DNA of 5,949 bases, taken from the NCBI GenBank assembly GCA_946479895.1, contig CAMLHT010000233.1, positions 1-5,949 on the forward strand. Direction: 5' to 3'. The DNA is from an uncultured Gemmatimonadota bacterium. GTDB taxonomy: Bacteria; Gemmatimonadota; Gemmatimonadetes; Gemmatimonadales; Gemmatimonadaceae. This document shows, piece by piece, positions 1-5,395 of this stretch. The notes beneath the pieces were generated by a model. It had not been told where the DNA came from. It did no database searches and saw only the letters and a list, made by a program, of their open reading frames with translations. The translations under genes and the position numbers were made by a program. Within the stretch, counting starts at the first letter, position 1. Each line of letters begins with the position of its first letter.

Positions 1-710
1 CGGGCGGAATCCCAGTGATCACCCCAGCAGACGCTCCCGAGCACGATTCTGCGTACGTCCCTTCGCACGCCCCTTCGCACGCCCCTTCGCACGCCCCTTC
101 GCTTCCGCACGCCGCGCACGCCCCTTCTCCCACAGATCAATCCGTTCCCCCCCTCCTCCAGCTCCGTCGCACTTACCTCATGTTCGAGCACGAGAACGGC
201 GTCGTGCTCATCGACCAGCACTCCGCCCACGAGCGCGTGCTGTTCGAGCGATTCATGGGCGTGCTGGAGCGCGGTGATGCCCCCTCCCAGCGTCTGTTGT
301 TCCCCCTGACGCTGCACCTGTCGGGCGCCGAGGCCGAGGCCTTCGAGTCGTATCGCGAGACCTTCGTCCGGCTTGGCTTCGAGATCGAGGGCTTCGGTGG
401 CAACACGCTCGCCGTCAGCGCCGTGCCGATGCCGCACGCGCGCTTCGACGCCGAGCGCTGCCTCCGCGACACGCTGGCGACGATCGCCGGTGATCGCCAG
501 CCGTCGTCAGCGGCGAAGCACGAGCACCTCGCCGCCACCGTCGCGTGCAAGGCGGCCATCAAGGCCGGCCAGGAGCTGTCGCCGGCCGAGATGCGCGCCC
601 TCTTCATCGCCCTGCGCGACACCACCCTCCCCGCGCACGACGTGCACGGCCGGTCGACCATCGTGCAGGTTTCCTGGGACGAGCTTGAGCGCCGCTTCGG
701 CCGCCGCTGA
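1..710 (+). CDS. mutL: DNA mismatch repair protein MutL, C-terminal part (5' end outside window)
   Basis: MutL couples mismatch recognition by MutS to strand incision or downstream repair. The reading frame is open from base 3 to the left edge, so the GTG at 15 is probably internal and the ATPase domain lies outside the window. Numbering from that GTG, residues 1-45 are a low-complexity Pro/Ala/Ser/His linker with a repeated Ser-His-Ala-Pro unit. Residues 46-231 form the C-terminal dimerisation and endonuclease domain. Visible motifs are DQHSAHERVLFE (67-78), matching the DQHA(X)2E(X)4E endonuclease motif with Ala changed to Ser; QRLLFP (92-97), matching the QxxLxP sliding-clamp binding motif; ACKAAIKAG (177-185); and a terminal DVHGRS (209-214) where CPHGRP is usual. 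The motifs suggest an incising MutL, as in most bacteria lacking MutH. The first Cys of the last motif is replaced by Asp, so activity is inferred, not certain. The neighbour miaA is also adjacent to mutL in many other bacteria. Confidence 0.93.
   Translation, partial: GGIPVITPADAPEHDSAYVPSHAPSHAPSHAPSLPHAAHAPSPTDQSVPPLLQLRRTYLMFEHENGVVLIDQHSAHERVLFERFMGVLERGDAPSQRLLFPLTLHLSGAEAEAFESYRETFVRLGFEIEGFGGNTLAVSAVPMPHARFDAERCLRDTLATIAGDRQPSSAAKHEHLAATVACKAAIKAGQELSPAEMRALFIALRDTTLPAHDVHGRSTIVQVSWDELERRFGRR
59..102 (+). repeat. 12-bp tandem repeat in the mutL linker
   Basis: The 12-base unit CCTTCGCACGCC occurs three times exactly from 60 to 95. A fourth, partial copy follows to about 102, and degenerate continuation is visible on both sides (Pro-Ser-His-Ala reappears imperfectly to about 126). 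The unit is four codons long, so copy-number change preserves the frame and only lengthens or shortens a Ser-His-Ala-Pro stretch in the flexible linker between the MutL ATPase and C-terminal domains. Confidence 0.85.
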
Positions 711-1605
711 ATTCGTTCCCGTCATCTGCGGTCCCACCGCGGCCGGGAAGTCGGAGATCGCGATGCGGCTCGCGCTCGCGACCGGACGCTCGCTGCTGGT
801 GGCCGATTCCCGGCAGGTGTACCGTGGCTTCGACGTCGGCACCGCGAAGCCGACGGCGGCGGAGCAGGCGCAGGTGCGACACCTCGGCATCGACGTCGCG
901 GAGCCCACCGAGCGATACTCCGCCGCCCAGTGGGCCGCGCTCGGCGCGTCGGCGCTCGATGCCGGCCAGCCCTGGCCGATCGTCGTGGGCGGGACCGGCC
1001 TGTACCTGCGCGCCCTGTTCGACGGACTGTTCGAGGAGCCCGCCCTCGACGCGGGGCGGCGAATGGCCGTGCTCGACTGGCTCGATGCCCGGCCGACCGA
1101 GGAGCTCCGCCGCTGGGTGACCCGGCTCGACCCACCGAGGTCCGCGCTTGGTCGGACGCAGCTCATTCGGGCGATCGAGGTCGCGCTCCTCACCGGCTCG
1201 CGCATCAGTGACCTCCACGCGACCCGCGCCACCGGCTCCCGTTGGCGGGCGAGATATCTTGTAGTCGATCCCGGCCCAGCGCTGCACGACCGGATTGCCC
1301 GGCGATTCGATGCGATGATCGAGGCCGGATGGCTGGACGAGGTGCGCGCGCTGCGCGAGCGGGTTCCGGACGACGCGCCGGCGTGGAAGGCGAGCGGATA
1401 CCGCGCGCTGCGCGATGTCGTGGATGGAGCGATGAGCCTGGACGAAGCGAGGGAGCGGATTCTGATCGAGACCCGTCAGTACGCGAAGCGGCAGCGCACC
1501 TGGTTCCGGCATCAGCTGCCGGCCGATCGCACGTTCCGGGTGAATCCGGCAACGGATGACCTCCAGGCGGCCATCGACGCCTGGTGGGGCGGAGCAGGCG
1601 CGTGA
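685..1605 (+). CDS. miaA: tRNA dimethylallyltransferase MiaA
   Basis: MiaA transfers a dimethylallyl group to N6 of A37 in tRNAs reading codons that begin with U, the first step towards ms2i6A. The proposed TTG start at 685 gives 306 residues, the normal family length. It is preceded by a purine-rich GGGACGAG and overlaps the mutL end by 26 bases. No ATG or GTG lies nearby in frame, and the farther upstream frame reads as a shadow of mutL. Motifs from this start: P-loop GPTAAGKS (16-23), DSRQVY (41-46) followed by GTAKP (52-56), which is substrate-binding and catalytic in the family, YSAAQW (78-83), GGTGLYLRAL (102-111), RAIEVALLTG around 162-171, and the C-terminal QYAKRQRTWFR (265-275), characteristic of MiaA. 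The final bases GTGA are shared with the bshA start, so translation is probably coupled. The identity is secure; the exact start is less so. Confidence 0.95.
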   Translation: MSAASAAAEFVPVICGPTAAGKSEIAMRLALATGRSLLVADSRQVYRGFDVGTAKPTAAEQAQVRHLGIDVAEPTERYSAAQWAALGASALDAGQPWPIVVGGTGLYLRALFDGLFEEPALDAGRRMAVLDWLDARPTEELRRWVTRLDPPRSALGRTQLIRAIEVALLTGSRISDLHATRATGSRWRARYLVVDPGPALHDRIARRFDAMIEAGWLDEVRALRERVPDDAPAWKASGYRALRDVVDGAMSLDEARERILIETRQYAKRQRTWFRHQLPADRTFRVNPATDDLQAAIDAWWGGAGA

Positions 1606-2786
1606 AGATCGGAATCACCTGCTATCCCACATACGGGGGCTCGGGGGCGGTGGCCACCGAGCTCGGCGTCGCGCTGGCGAAGCTGGGGCACGAGATCCAC
1701 TTCGTTACGTACAAGCAGCCCTTCCGGCTGCCGCCCTTCACGCCGCGGGTCTACTTCCATGAAGTGGACGTCGGCCGGTATCCGCTCTTCGAGTACCCGC
1801 CGTACGACCTGGCCCTCGCGGTGCGCATGCACGAGGTCGTCCTCAGCCACGGCCTCGACCTGCTCCACTGCCACTACGCGATCCCGCACGCCACGAGCGC
1901 GTGGATCGCGCGGGAGATGCTCGAGCGCACCGGCTCGTACGTCCCCGTCGTCACGACACTGCACGGCACCGACATCACGATCGTCGGCCAGGATCCGAGC
2001 TACCACGCGATCACCAAGTTCTCGATCGAGAAGTCGGACGGCCTGACGGCGGTGTCGTCGTTCCTCCAGCAGGAGACGCTCAACACCTTCGGCTGCACGG
2101 CGTGTCGCATCGAGGTCATCCCCAACTTCATCGATCCGGAGATCTACAACCGGACCAAGTACACGTCGGTGTTCGACGAGCAGGTCGGCCGCGGCACGCG
2201 CGTGCTGATGCACATCTCGAACTTCCGGCCGGTGAAGCGGATTCCCGACATCCTCCAGGTCTTCGCCCGCGTGGTGAAGCGGGTGCCGTCGGTCCTCGTG
2301 ATGGTCGGCGACGGCCCGGAGCGCCTCGACGCCGAGCAGCTCGCCCGCGATCTCGGCATCGACGACAAGGTGTTCTTCCTCGGCAAGATCGACGCGGTCG
2401 CCCCGCTGCTGGCCGGCGCGGACCTGTTCCTCATGACGTCCGACCGCGAGTCCTTCGGCCTCGGCGCGCTCGAGGCGCTCGCCTCCGGCGTCCCGGTGAT
2501 CGGGGCGAACGTGGGCGGCCTGCCCGAGGTGGTGCGGTCCGGGGAGACCGGGTTCCTGACCGGCGTCGGGGACGTGGAGTCCATGGCCGACGCGGCGATC
2601 GACCTCCTGCTCGACGACGCGAAGTGGCAGCGCGCCAGCGCGCTCGCGGCCGAAGACGCCCGCGCCCGCTTCTCGCAGGCCGAGATCGTGCGTCGGTACG
2701 AGGAGTTCTACACGTACGCGATCGACATCACGACGCGCCGGCGGGCCAGGCGCGTCTCCATCGAAACTCCCGTCACCTCCACGTAA
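1602..2786 (+). CDS. bshA: BshA-type GT4 glycosyltransferase (N-acetyl-alpha-D-glucosaminyl L-malate synthase)
   Basis: BshA joins GlcNAc from UDP-GlcNAc to L-malate, the first step of bacillithiol synthesis in the cytoplasm. The GTG start at 1602 overlaps the miaA stop and has GGAG at 1591-1594, seven bases upstream, giving 394 residues. The N-terminus KIGITCYPTYGGSGAVATEL (2-21) is the signature of this subfamily. It is followed by HEIHFVTYKQPFRL (30-43), the HCHYAIPHA region (89-97), TTLHGTDIT (118-126) and TAVSSFL (149-155). The C-terminal Rossmann half carries SNFRPVKR (206-213), VGDGPE (235-240) and ESFGLGALEALASGVP (283-298), whose two Glu residues form the EX7E nucleotide-sugar motif, then GGLPEVV (305-311). 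A basic tail after about residue 375 is slightly longer than I recall for Bacillus BshA. No bshB or bshC is in the window. A related GT4 enzyme with another acceptor cannot be excluded, but the N-terminal signature argues strongly for BshA. Confidence 0.9.
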   Translation: MKIGITCYPTYGGSGAVATELGVALAKLGHEIHFVTYKQPFRLPPFTPRVYFHEVDVGRYPLFEYPPYDLALAVRMHEVVLSHGLDLLHCHYAIPHATSAWIAREMLERTGSYVPVVTTLHGTDITIVGQDPSYHAITKFSIEKSDGLTAVSSFLQQETLNTFGCTACRIEVIPNFIDPEIYNRTKYTSVFDEQVGRGTRVLMHISNFRPVKRIPDILQVFARVVKRVPSVLVMVGDGPERLDAEQLARDLGIDDKVFFLGKIDAVAPLLAGADLFLMTSDRESFGLGALEALASGVPVIGANVGGLPEVVRSGETGFLTGVGDVESMADAAIDLLLDDAKWQRASALAAEDARARFSQAEIVRRYEEFYTYAIDITTRRRARRVSIETPVTST

Positions 2787-3586
2787 TGCTACTTCAGGCA
2801 GCCGCCGCGGCCCCCGCGGACCTCGGCGTCGGACACGCCCTCATCCTCGGGATCGTCGAAGGGCTGACGGAATTCCTCCCCGTCTCCTCCACCGCCCACC
2901 TGGACCTGGCCCGCCACGCCCTGCGCCTCCAGCCCACCGACTACATCAAGAGCTTCGAGATCATCATCCAGCTCGGCGCCATCCTGTCCGTGGTCGTGCT
3001 CTACTGGAAGAAGTTCTTCAACTGGGAGCTGCTGGCGAAGCTGGTCGTCGCCTTCATCCCGACCGGCATCCTCGGGCTGACGCTGTACAAGATCATCAAG
3101 GGCTACCTGCTCGGGAACATGACGGTGATCCTCGCCGCGCTGATCGTCGGCGGCGTGCTCCTCATCATCTTCGAGCGATACCACGACCGGGCCGACAGCG
3201 AGGTGGATTTCTCGGAGATCACCTATAAGCGCGCCCTCCTCATCGGCCTGTTCCAGTCGGTGGCGATGATCCCCGGCGTCTCCCGCTCGGCGGCGACGAT
3301 CGTCGGCGGCTCGATGATCGGCATCAGCAAGCGGACCATCGTCGAGTTCTCGTTCATGCTGGCCGTGCCCACCATGGCGGCGGCCACGCTGCTCGACCTG
3401 CTGAAGAACTACGAGAATCTCTCCACCAACTTCCCGGCGCTCGCGGTGGGCTTCGTGGTCAGCTTCATCACGGCGATCGTGGCCATCAAGTCGTTCCTCG
3501 CCTTCGTGAAGAAGAAGGCGTTCAGCGCGTTCGGCTGGTACCGCATCGTGCTGGCGGTCGTGTTCTTCTTCCTCTTCGTGCGATGA
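2786..3586 (+). CDS. uppP: undecaprenyl-diphosphatase UppP (BacA family)
   Basis: UppP removes a phosphate from undecaprenyl diphosphate, regenerating the lipid carrier for peptidoglycan and other envelope polymers; extra copies give bacitracin resistance. The ATG at 2786 shares its A with the bshA stop (TAATG) and gives 266 residues, typical for the family. No Shine-Dalgarno sequence is visible, so initiation probably depends on termination of bshA. The first signature is GIVEGLTEFLPVSSTAHL (22-39), with E25, E29, S35 and H38 matching E. coli E17, E21, S27 and H30. The second is PGVSRSAATI (163-172), containing the essential Arg 167. Hydrophobic segments lie around 59-73, 84-104, 112-129, 150-162, 186-206, 216-241 and 251-265, consistent with a multi-pass inner-membrane protein. 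The conserved FGWYRI ending (249-254) is present. The frame stays open upstream through bshA, but that part is out-of-frame bshA sequence. Confidence 0.96.
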   Translation: MLLQAAAAAPADLGVGHALILGIVEGLTEFLPVSSTAHLDLARHALRLQPTDYIKSFEIIIQLGAILSVVVLYWKKFFNWELLAKLVVAFIPTGILGLTLYKIIKGYLLGNMTVILAALIVGGVLLIIFERYHDRADSEVDFSEITYKRALLIGLFQSVAMIPGVSRSAATIVGGSMIGISKRTIVEFSFMLAVPTMAAATLLDLLKNYENLSTNFPALAVGFVVSFITAIVAIKSFLAFVKKKAFSAFGWYRIVLAVVFFFLFVR

Positions 3587-3592
3587 AGGATC

Positions 3593-3661
3593 GTCATCCT
3601 GAGCGAAGCGAGGGATCTGCTTCACGACGGAAAGCAGATCCCTCGCTGCGCTCAGGATGAC
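3593..3661. repeat. 30-bp near-perfect inverted repeat (dispersed palindromic element) overlapping the birA start
   Basis: The left arm at 3593-3622 and the right arm at 3632-3661 are reverse complements over 30 bases with a single mismatch (A at 3606 opposite G at 3648). They surround a nine-base loop (3623-3631). The outer arm begins GTCATCCTGAGCG and continues with AGCGAGGGATC. This resembles a palindromic intergenic repeat that I recall being widespread in environmental bacterial genomes, where it often yields spurious peptides such as those with AQDD or PERSEG. No run of T follows on either strand, so it is not a standard intrinsic terminator. It fills nearly the whole gap between uppP and birA, and its right arm contains the birA ATG (3657-3659). 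No second copy is in the window, and no transposase or target duplication is apparent. Confidence 0.9.
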
Positions 3662-4397
3662 CCATGACTATCCGGCCGCCGCGGAGCTCGAACGCCTCCT
3701 CGACCTCCCGAGCGTCGAGATCTTCGAAGAGGTCGGCTCGACCCTCGACCTGGCGCATGAGCGCGCGGCGACGGGCGCGCCGGCGGGCACCCTGATTCTC
3801 GCCGAGGCCCAGACGGCCGGACGCGGGCGTCAGGGGCGGGCCTGGAGCTCGGAGCCCGGTGCCGGCATCTGGTGCACCCTGATCGAGCGGCCCGCTGATC
3901 GATCCGCGCTCGACGTCCTTTCGCTCCGGATCGGGCTCGGTATCGCGCAGGCCCTCGAGCCGCTGATCCACGAGCCGCTGGGGCTCAAGTGGCCCAACGA
4001 CGTCTACCGCGGCGGCCGGAAGCTGGCCGGCATCCTCGTGGAGGCCCGCTGGCGGGGCGAGGAGCCGGACTGGGTGGCCATCGGCGTGGGCCTCAACTGT
4101 CACCCGCCGGGCGACCAGCCTAACGCCGTGGGACTCGATGGCTCCGGCGTCTCGCGAAACGCGGCGTTGTTGGCGATTGTTCCGGCACTCCGTCGCGCGG
4201 CTTCCGCCACGGGACGGCTCACCTCTACAGAGCTTCAGGACTTTGCGGCCCGTGACGTCGCCCGTGGGCGCCGGATCGTGGCGCCGATCGCGGGGATGGT
4301 GCAGGGGATCACCGCGGCGGGCGCCCTGATCGTGGAGACTGTCGCCGGGCGCGAAACCATCCAGGCCGGCTCGCTGGTCTTCGAAGGAAATCCATGA
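3657..4397 (+). CDS. birA: biotin-[acetyl-CoA-carboxylase] ligase, monofunctional (BPL)
   Basis: The enzyme activates biotin with ATP and attaches it to the lysine of biotin carboxyl carrier domains, chiefly of acetyl-CoA carboxylase. The protein is 246 residues. The catalytic domain begins almost at once with EEVGSTLDLAHE (24-35), then AEAQTAGRGRQGRAW (49-63) with the GRGRQGR biotin/ATP loop, KWPNDV (111-116), LAGILVEARW (123-132) and AIGVGLNCH (141-149). A BPL C-terminal domain occupies about 198-244. There is no N-terminal winged-helix domain, so it should not act as a DNA-binding repressor as E. coli BirA does. The ATG at 3657 is the only usable start. Upstream the frame has no ATG, GTG or TTG before a TGA at 3600, and none follows before the catalytic domain. 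This ATG lies inside the right arm of the inverted repeat and lacks a well-placed Shine-Dalgarno sequence, which could limit or regulate initiation. The stop overlaps the coaX start. Confidence 0.95.
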   Translation: MTHDYPAAAELERLLDLPSVEIFEEVGSTLDLAHERAATGAPAGTLILAEAQTAGRGRQGRAWSSEPGAGIWCTLIERPADRSALDVLSLRIGLGIAQALEPLIHEPLGLKWPNDVYRGGRKLAGILVEARWRGEEPDWVAIGVGLNCHPPGDQPNAVGLDGSGVSRNAALLAIVPALRRAASATGRLTSTELQDFAARDVARGRRIVAPIAGMVQGITAAGALIVETVAGRETIQAGSLVFEGNP

Positions 4398-5224
4398 TCC
4401 TTGTTTTCGACGTCGGAAACACCGAAACGACCATCGGGCTCTTCACGGCCGAGATGCTCCGCGCCCACTGGCGGGTGATCACGAGCGTCCCGCGGACCTC
4501 CGACGAGTACGGCATCCTCATCGGCAACCTGCTCCAGCGCGGCGGCTACGAGATCAACAGCGTGGACGGCGTCGCCATCGGGTCCGTCGTGCCGTCCGTA
4601 ACGGCGCCACTCCTCGAGGCGTGCGCCCAGTACCTCCCCGTCAGCTCGGCGGTGGTGGTGGACGCGAAGGCCGGCCTGCCGATCAAGCTCGACGTGGACG
4701 AGCCGCTGACCGTCGGCGCGGACCGCATCATCAACACCCTCGCCGCCAGCCGCATGTTCGGGCGCGACTGCATCGTCGTGGACCTGGGAACGGCGACGAC
4801 GTTCGATTGCATCACCGCCGAGGGGATCTTCATCGGCGGGGTGATCGCCCCCGGCGTGCAGACCTCCGCCGACACGCTCACCCGCCGGACGTCCAAGCTC
4901 CCGGCGACGGAGCTCGTGGTCCCGCAGCGGGCCATCGGCCGCCGCACGGAGGACTGCATCCGCTCCGGCGTGATGTTCGGCGCCGCCGACTCGATCGACG
5001 GCATGGTGCGGCGAATCAAGGAGGAGTGGCCGCACCGCGAAACGCCCCTCGTCGTGGCCACGGGCGGGTTCGCCGAGGTGTTCGGCAAGCTCTGCAAGGA
5101 GTTCGACCGGGTGGAGCCGCACCTGACGCTCCAGGGGCTCCAGATGGCCCACGCGCTCCTTTCGGCGGCGCCTGCCGACGACCTCAACCAGGCGAACCGT
5201 CTGTCGAAGCTCCGCGGTCGTTAA
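4394..5224 (+). CDS. coaX: type III pantothenate kinase CoaX
   Basis: CoaX phosphorylates pantothenate, the first committed step of coenzyme A synthesis. Type III enzymes belong to the ASKHA fold, need a monovalent cation and are not feedback-inhibited by CoA. The ATG at 4394 overlaps the birA stop (ATGA) and has AAGGA at 4384-4388, five bases upstream, giving 276 residues. Motifs in order are DVGNTETTIGLF (6-17, phosphate-binding loop), SVVPSV (64-69), the pantothenate-binding VGADRIINTLAA (107-118), DLGTATTFD (130-138, with the catalytic-type Asp first), GGVIAPGVQ (148-156) and ATGGFAEVF (222-230). All the expected motifs are intact. Adjacency to birA is common in bacteria, and the two are fused in Neisseria. 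Both products support acyl-CoA and fatty-acid metabolism. A hairpin terminator begins about 33 bases after the stop. Confidence 0.96.
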   Translation: MILVFDVGNTETTIGLFTAEMLRAHWRVITSVPRTSDEYGILIGNLLQRGGYEINSVDGVAIGSVVPSVTAPLLEACAQYLPVSSAVVVDAKAGLPIKLDVDEPLTVGADRIINTLAASRMFGRDCIVVDLGTATTFDCITAEGIFIGGVIAPGVQTSADTLTRRTSKLPATELVVPQRAIGRRTEDCIRSGVMFGAADSIDGMVRRIKEEWPHRETPLVVATGGFAEVFGKLCKEFDRVEPHLTLQGLQMAHALLSAAPADDLNQANRLSKLRGR

Positions 5225-5257
5225 GTCTTTCCCTTACAACAGCTTACGCATGCTTCC

Positions 5258-5289
5258 GTCGAGGCCCTCCGGGGCCTTGACTGGTTTTT
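5258..5289 (+). terminator. intrinsic terminator after coaX
   Basis: A ten-pair stem is formed by 5258-5267 and 5272-5281, including one G-U pair, around a four-base TCCG loop. The core AGGCCC/GGGCCT is perfect. TGG and then five T residues (5285-5289) follow. The T run is short and is offset from the stem by three bases, so termination may be partial. Its position, between the long mutL-coaX unit and the heat-shock operon, fits a terminator. Confidence 0.7.
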
Positions 5290-5305
5290 GGGGGTCATCT
5301 AGAAT
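5277..5305 (+). promoter_or_regulatory. vegetative (sigma70/sigmaA-type) promoter of groES-groEL
   Basis: TTGACT at 5277-5282 matches the -35 consensus in five of six bases. TAGAAT at 5300-5305 matches the -10 consensus in five of six, and the spacer is exactly 17 bases. The predicted transcription start is about 5311-5314, at the left edge of the CIRCE operator, the usual arrangement for HrcA-controlled promoters. The -35 box overlaps the 3' arm of the upstream terminator hairpin. Confidence 0.82.
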
Positions 5306-5313
5306 GCGCGTTG

Positions 5314-5340
5314 TTAGCACTCAGGGGTGATGAGTGCTAC
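5314..5340 (+). promoter_or_regulatory. CIRCE operator (HrcA binding site)
   Basis: TTAGCACTC, nine bases, GAGTGCTAC matches the CIRCE consensus TTAGCACTC-N9-GAGTGCTAA at 17 of 18 arm positions; only the last base differs (C at 5340). It lies just downstream of the -10 box, at the predicted transcript start and in the 5' leader. HrcA bound here would block groES-groEL transcription until heat or misfolded protein titrates GroEL away. This implies an hrcA gene elsewhere in the genome. Confidence 0.97.
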
Positions 5341-5381
5341 TGTTCAATTCTCACTCAACTCACACGCTGATTTCATAGCAC

Positions 5382-5388
5382 GGGAGGA
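5382..5388 (+). promoter_or_regulatory. Shine-Dalgarno sequence of groES
   Basis: GGGAGGA lies seven bases upstream of the ATG at 5396. It is the strongest ribosome binding site in the window and fixes the groES start there, ruling out the in-frame GTG at 5327 and ATG at 5330 inside the CIRCE region. Confidence 0.88.
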
Positions 5389-5395
5389 ACACCGA

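Noticed and set aside
59..126. Short repeats near the left edge as a CRISPR array
   Set aside because: The units are 12 bases, directly adjacent with no spacers, in frame within mutL and encoding a repetitive linker.
373..684. Upstream TTG start giving a 410-residue MiaA
   Set aside because: The extra residues are low-complexity shadow of mutL. MiaA is normally about 300 residues, and TTG 685 gives 306.
604..1512. Long open frame on the minus strand opposite mutL and miaA (similar ones opposite uppP at 2789-3625 and coaX at 4235-5152)
   Set aside because: Such frames are expected opposite GC-rich genes with strong third-position bias. The products are Arg/Asp/Gly-rich with no recognisable motif and lie wholly over well-identified + strand genes.
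2774..2780. CACCTCC just before the uppP start as a regulatory signal
   Set aside because: It is the anti-Shine-Dalgarno sense, so it cannot bind the ribosome's 16S tail, and it is also ordinary coding sequence of bshA. It is kept only as a remark supporting coupled translation.
1901..2785. Open frame running upstream of uppP through bshA in the same frame, suggesting a fusion protein
   Set aside because: The upstream part is out-of-frame bshA sequence, Arg/Gly/Pro-rich and without domains. The UppP family starts where the ATG at 2786 places it.
3593..3661. The uppP-birA palindrome as an intrinsic terminator
   Set aside because: No T run follows the stem on either strand, and birA starts inside it, so termination here would cut off birA and coaX from their only visible upstream promoter source.
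5327..5395. Extended GroES start at GTG 5327 or ATG 5330
   Set aside because: These codons lie inside the CIRCE spacer, next to the predicted transcript start and without a ribosome site. ATG 5396 has a strong Shine-Dalgarno sequence and gives the family N-terminus.
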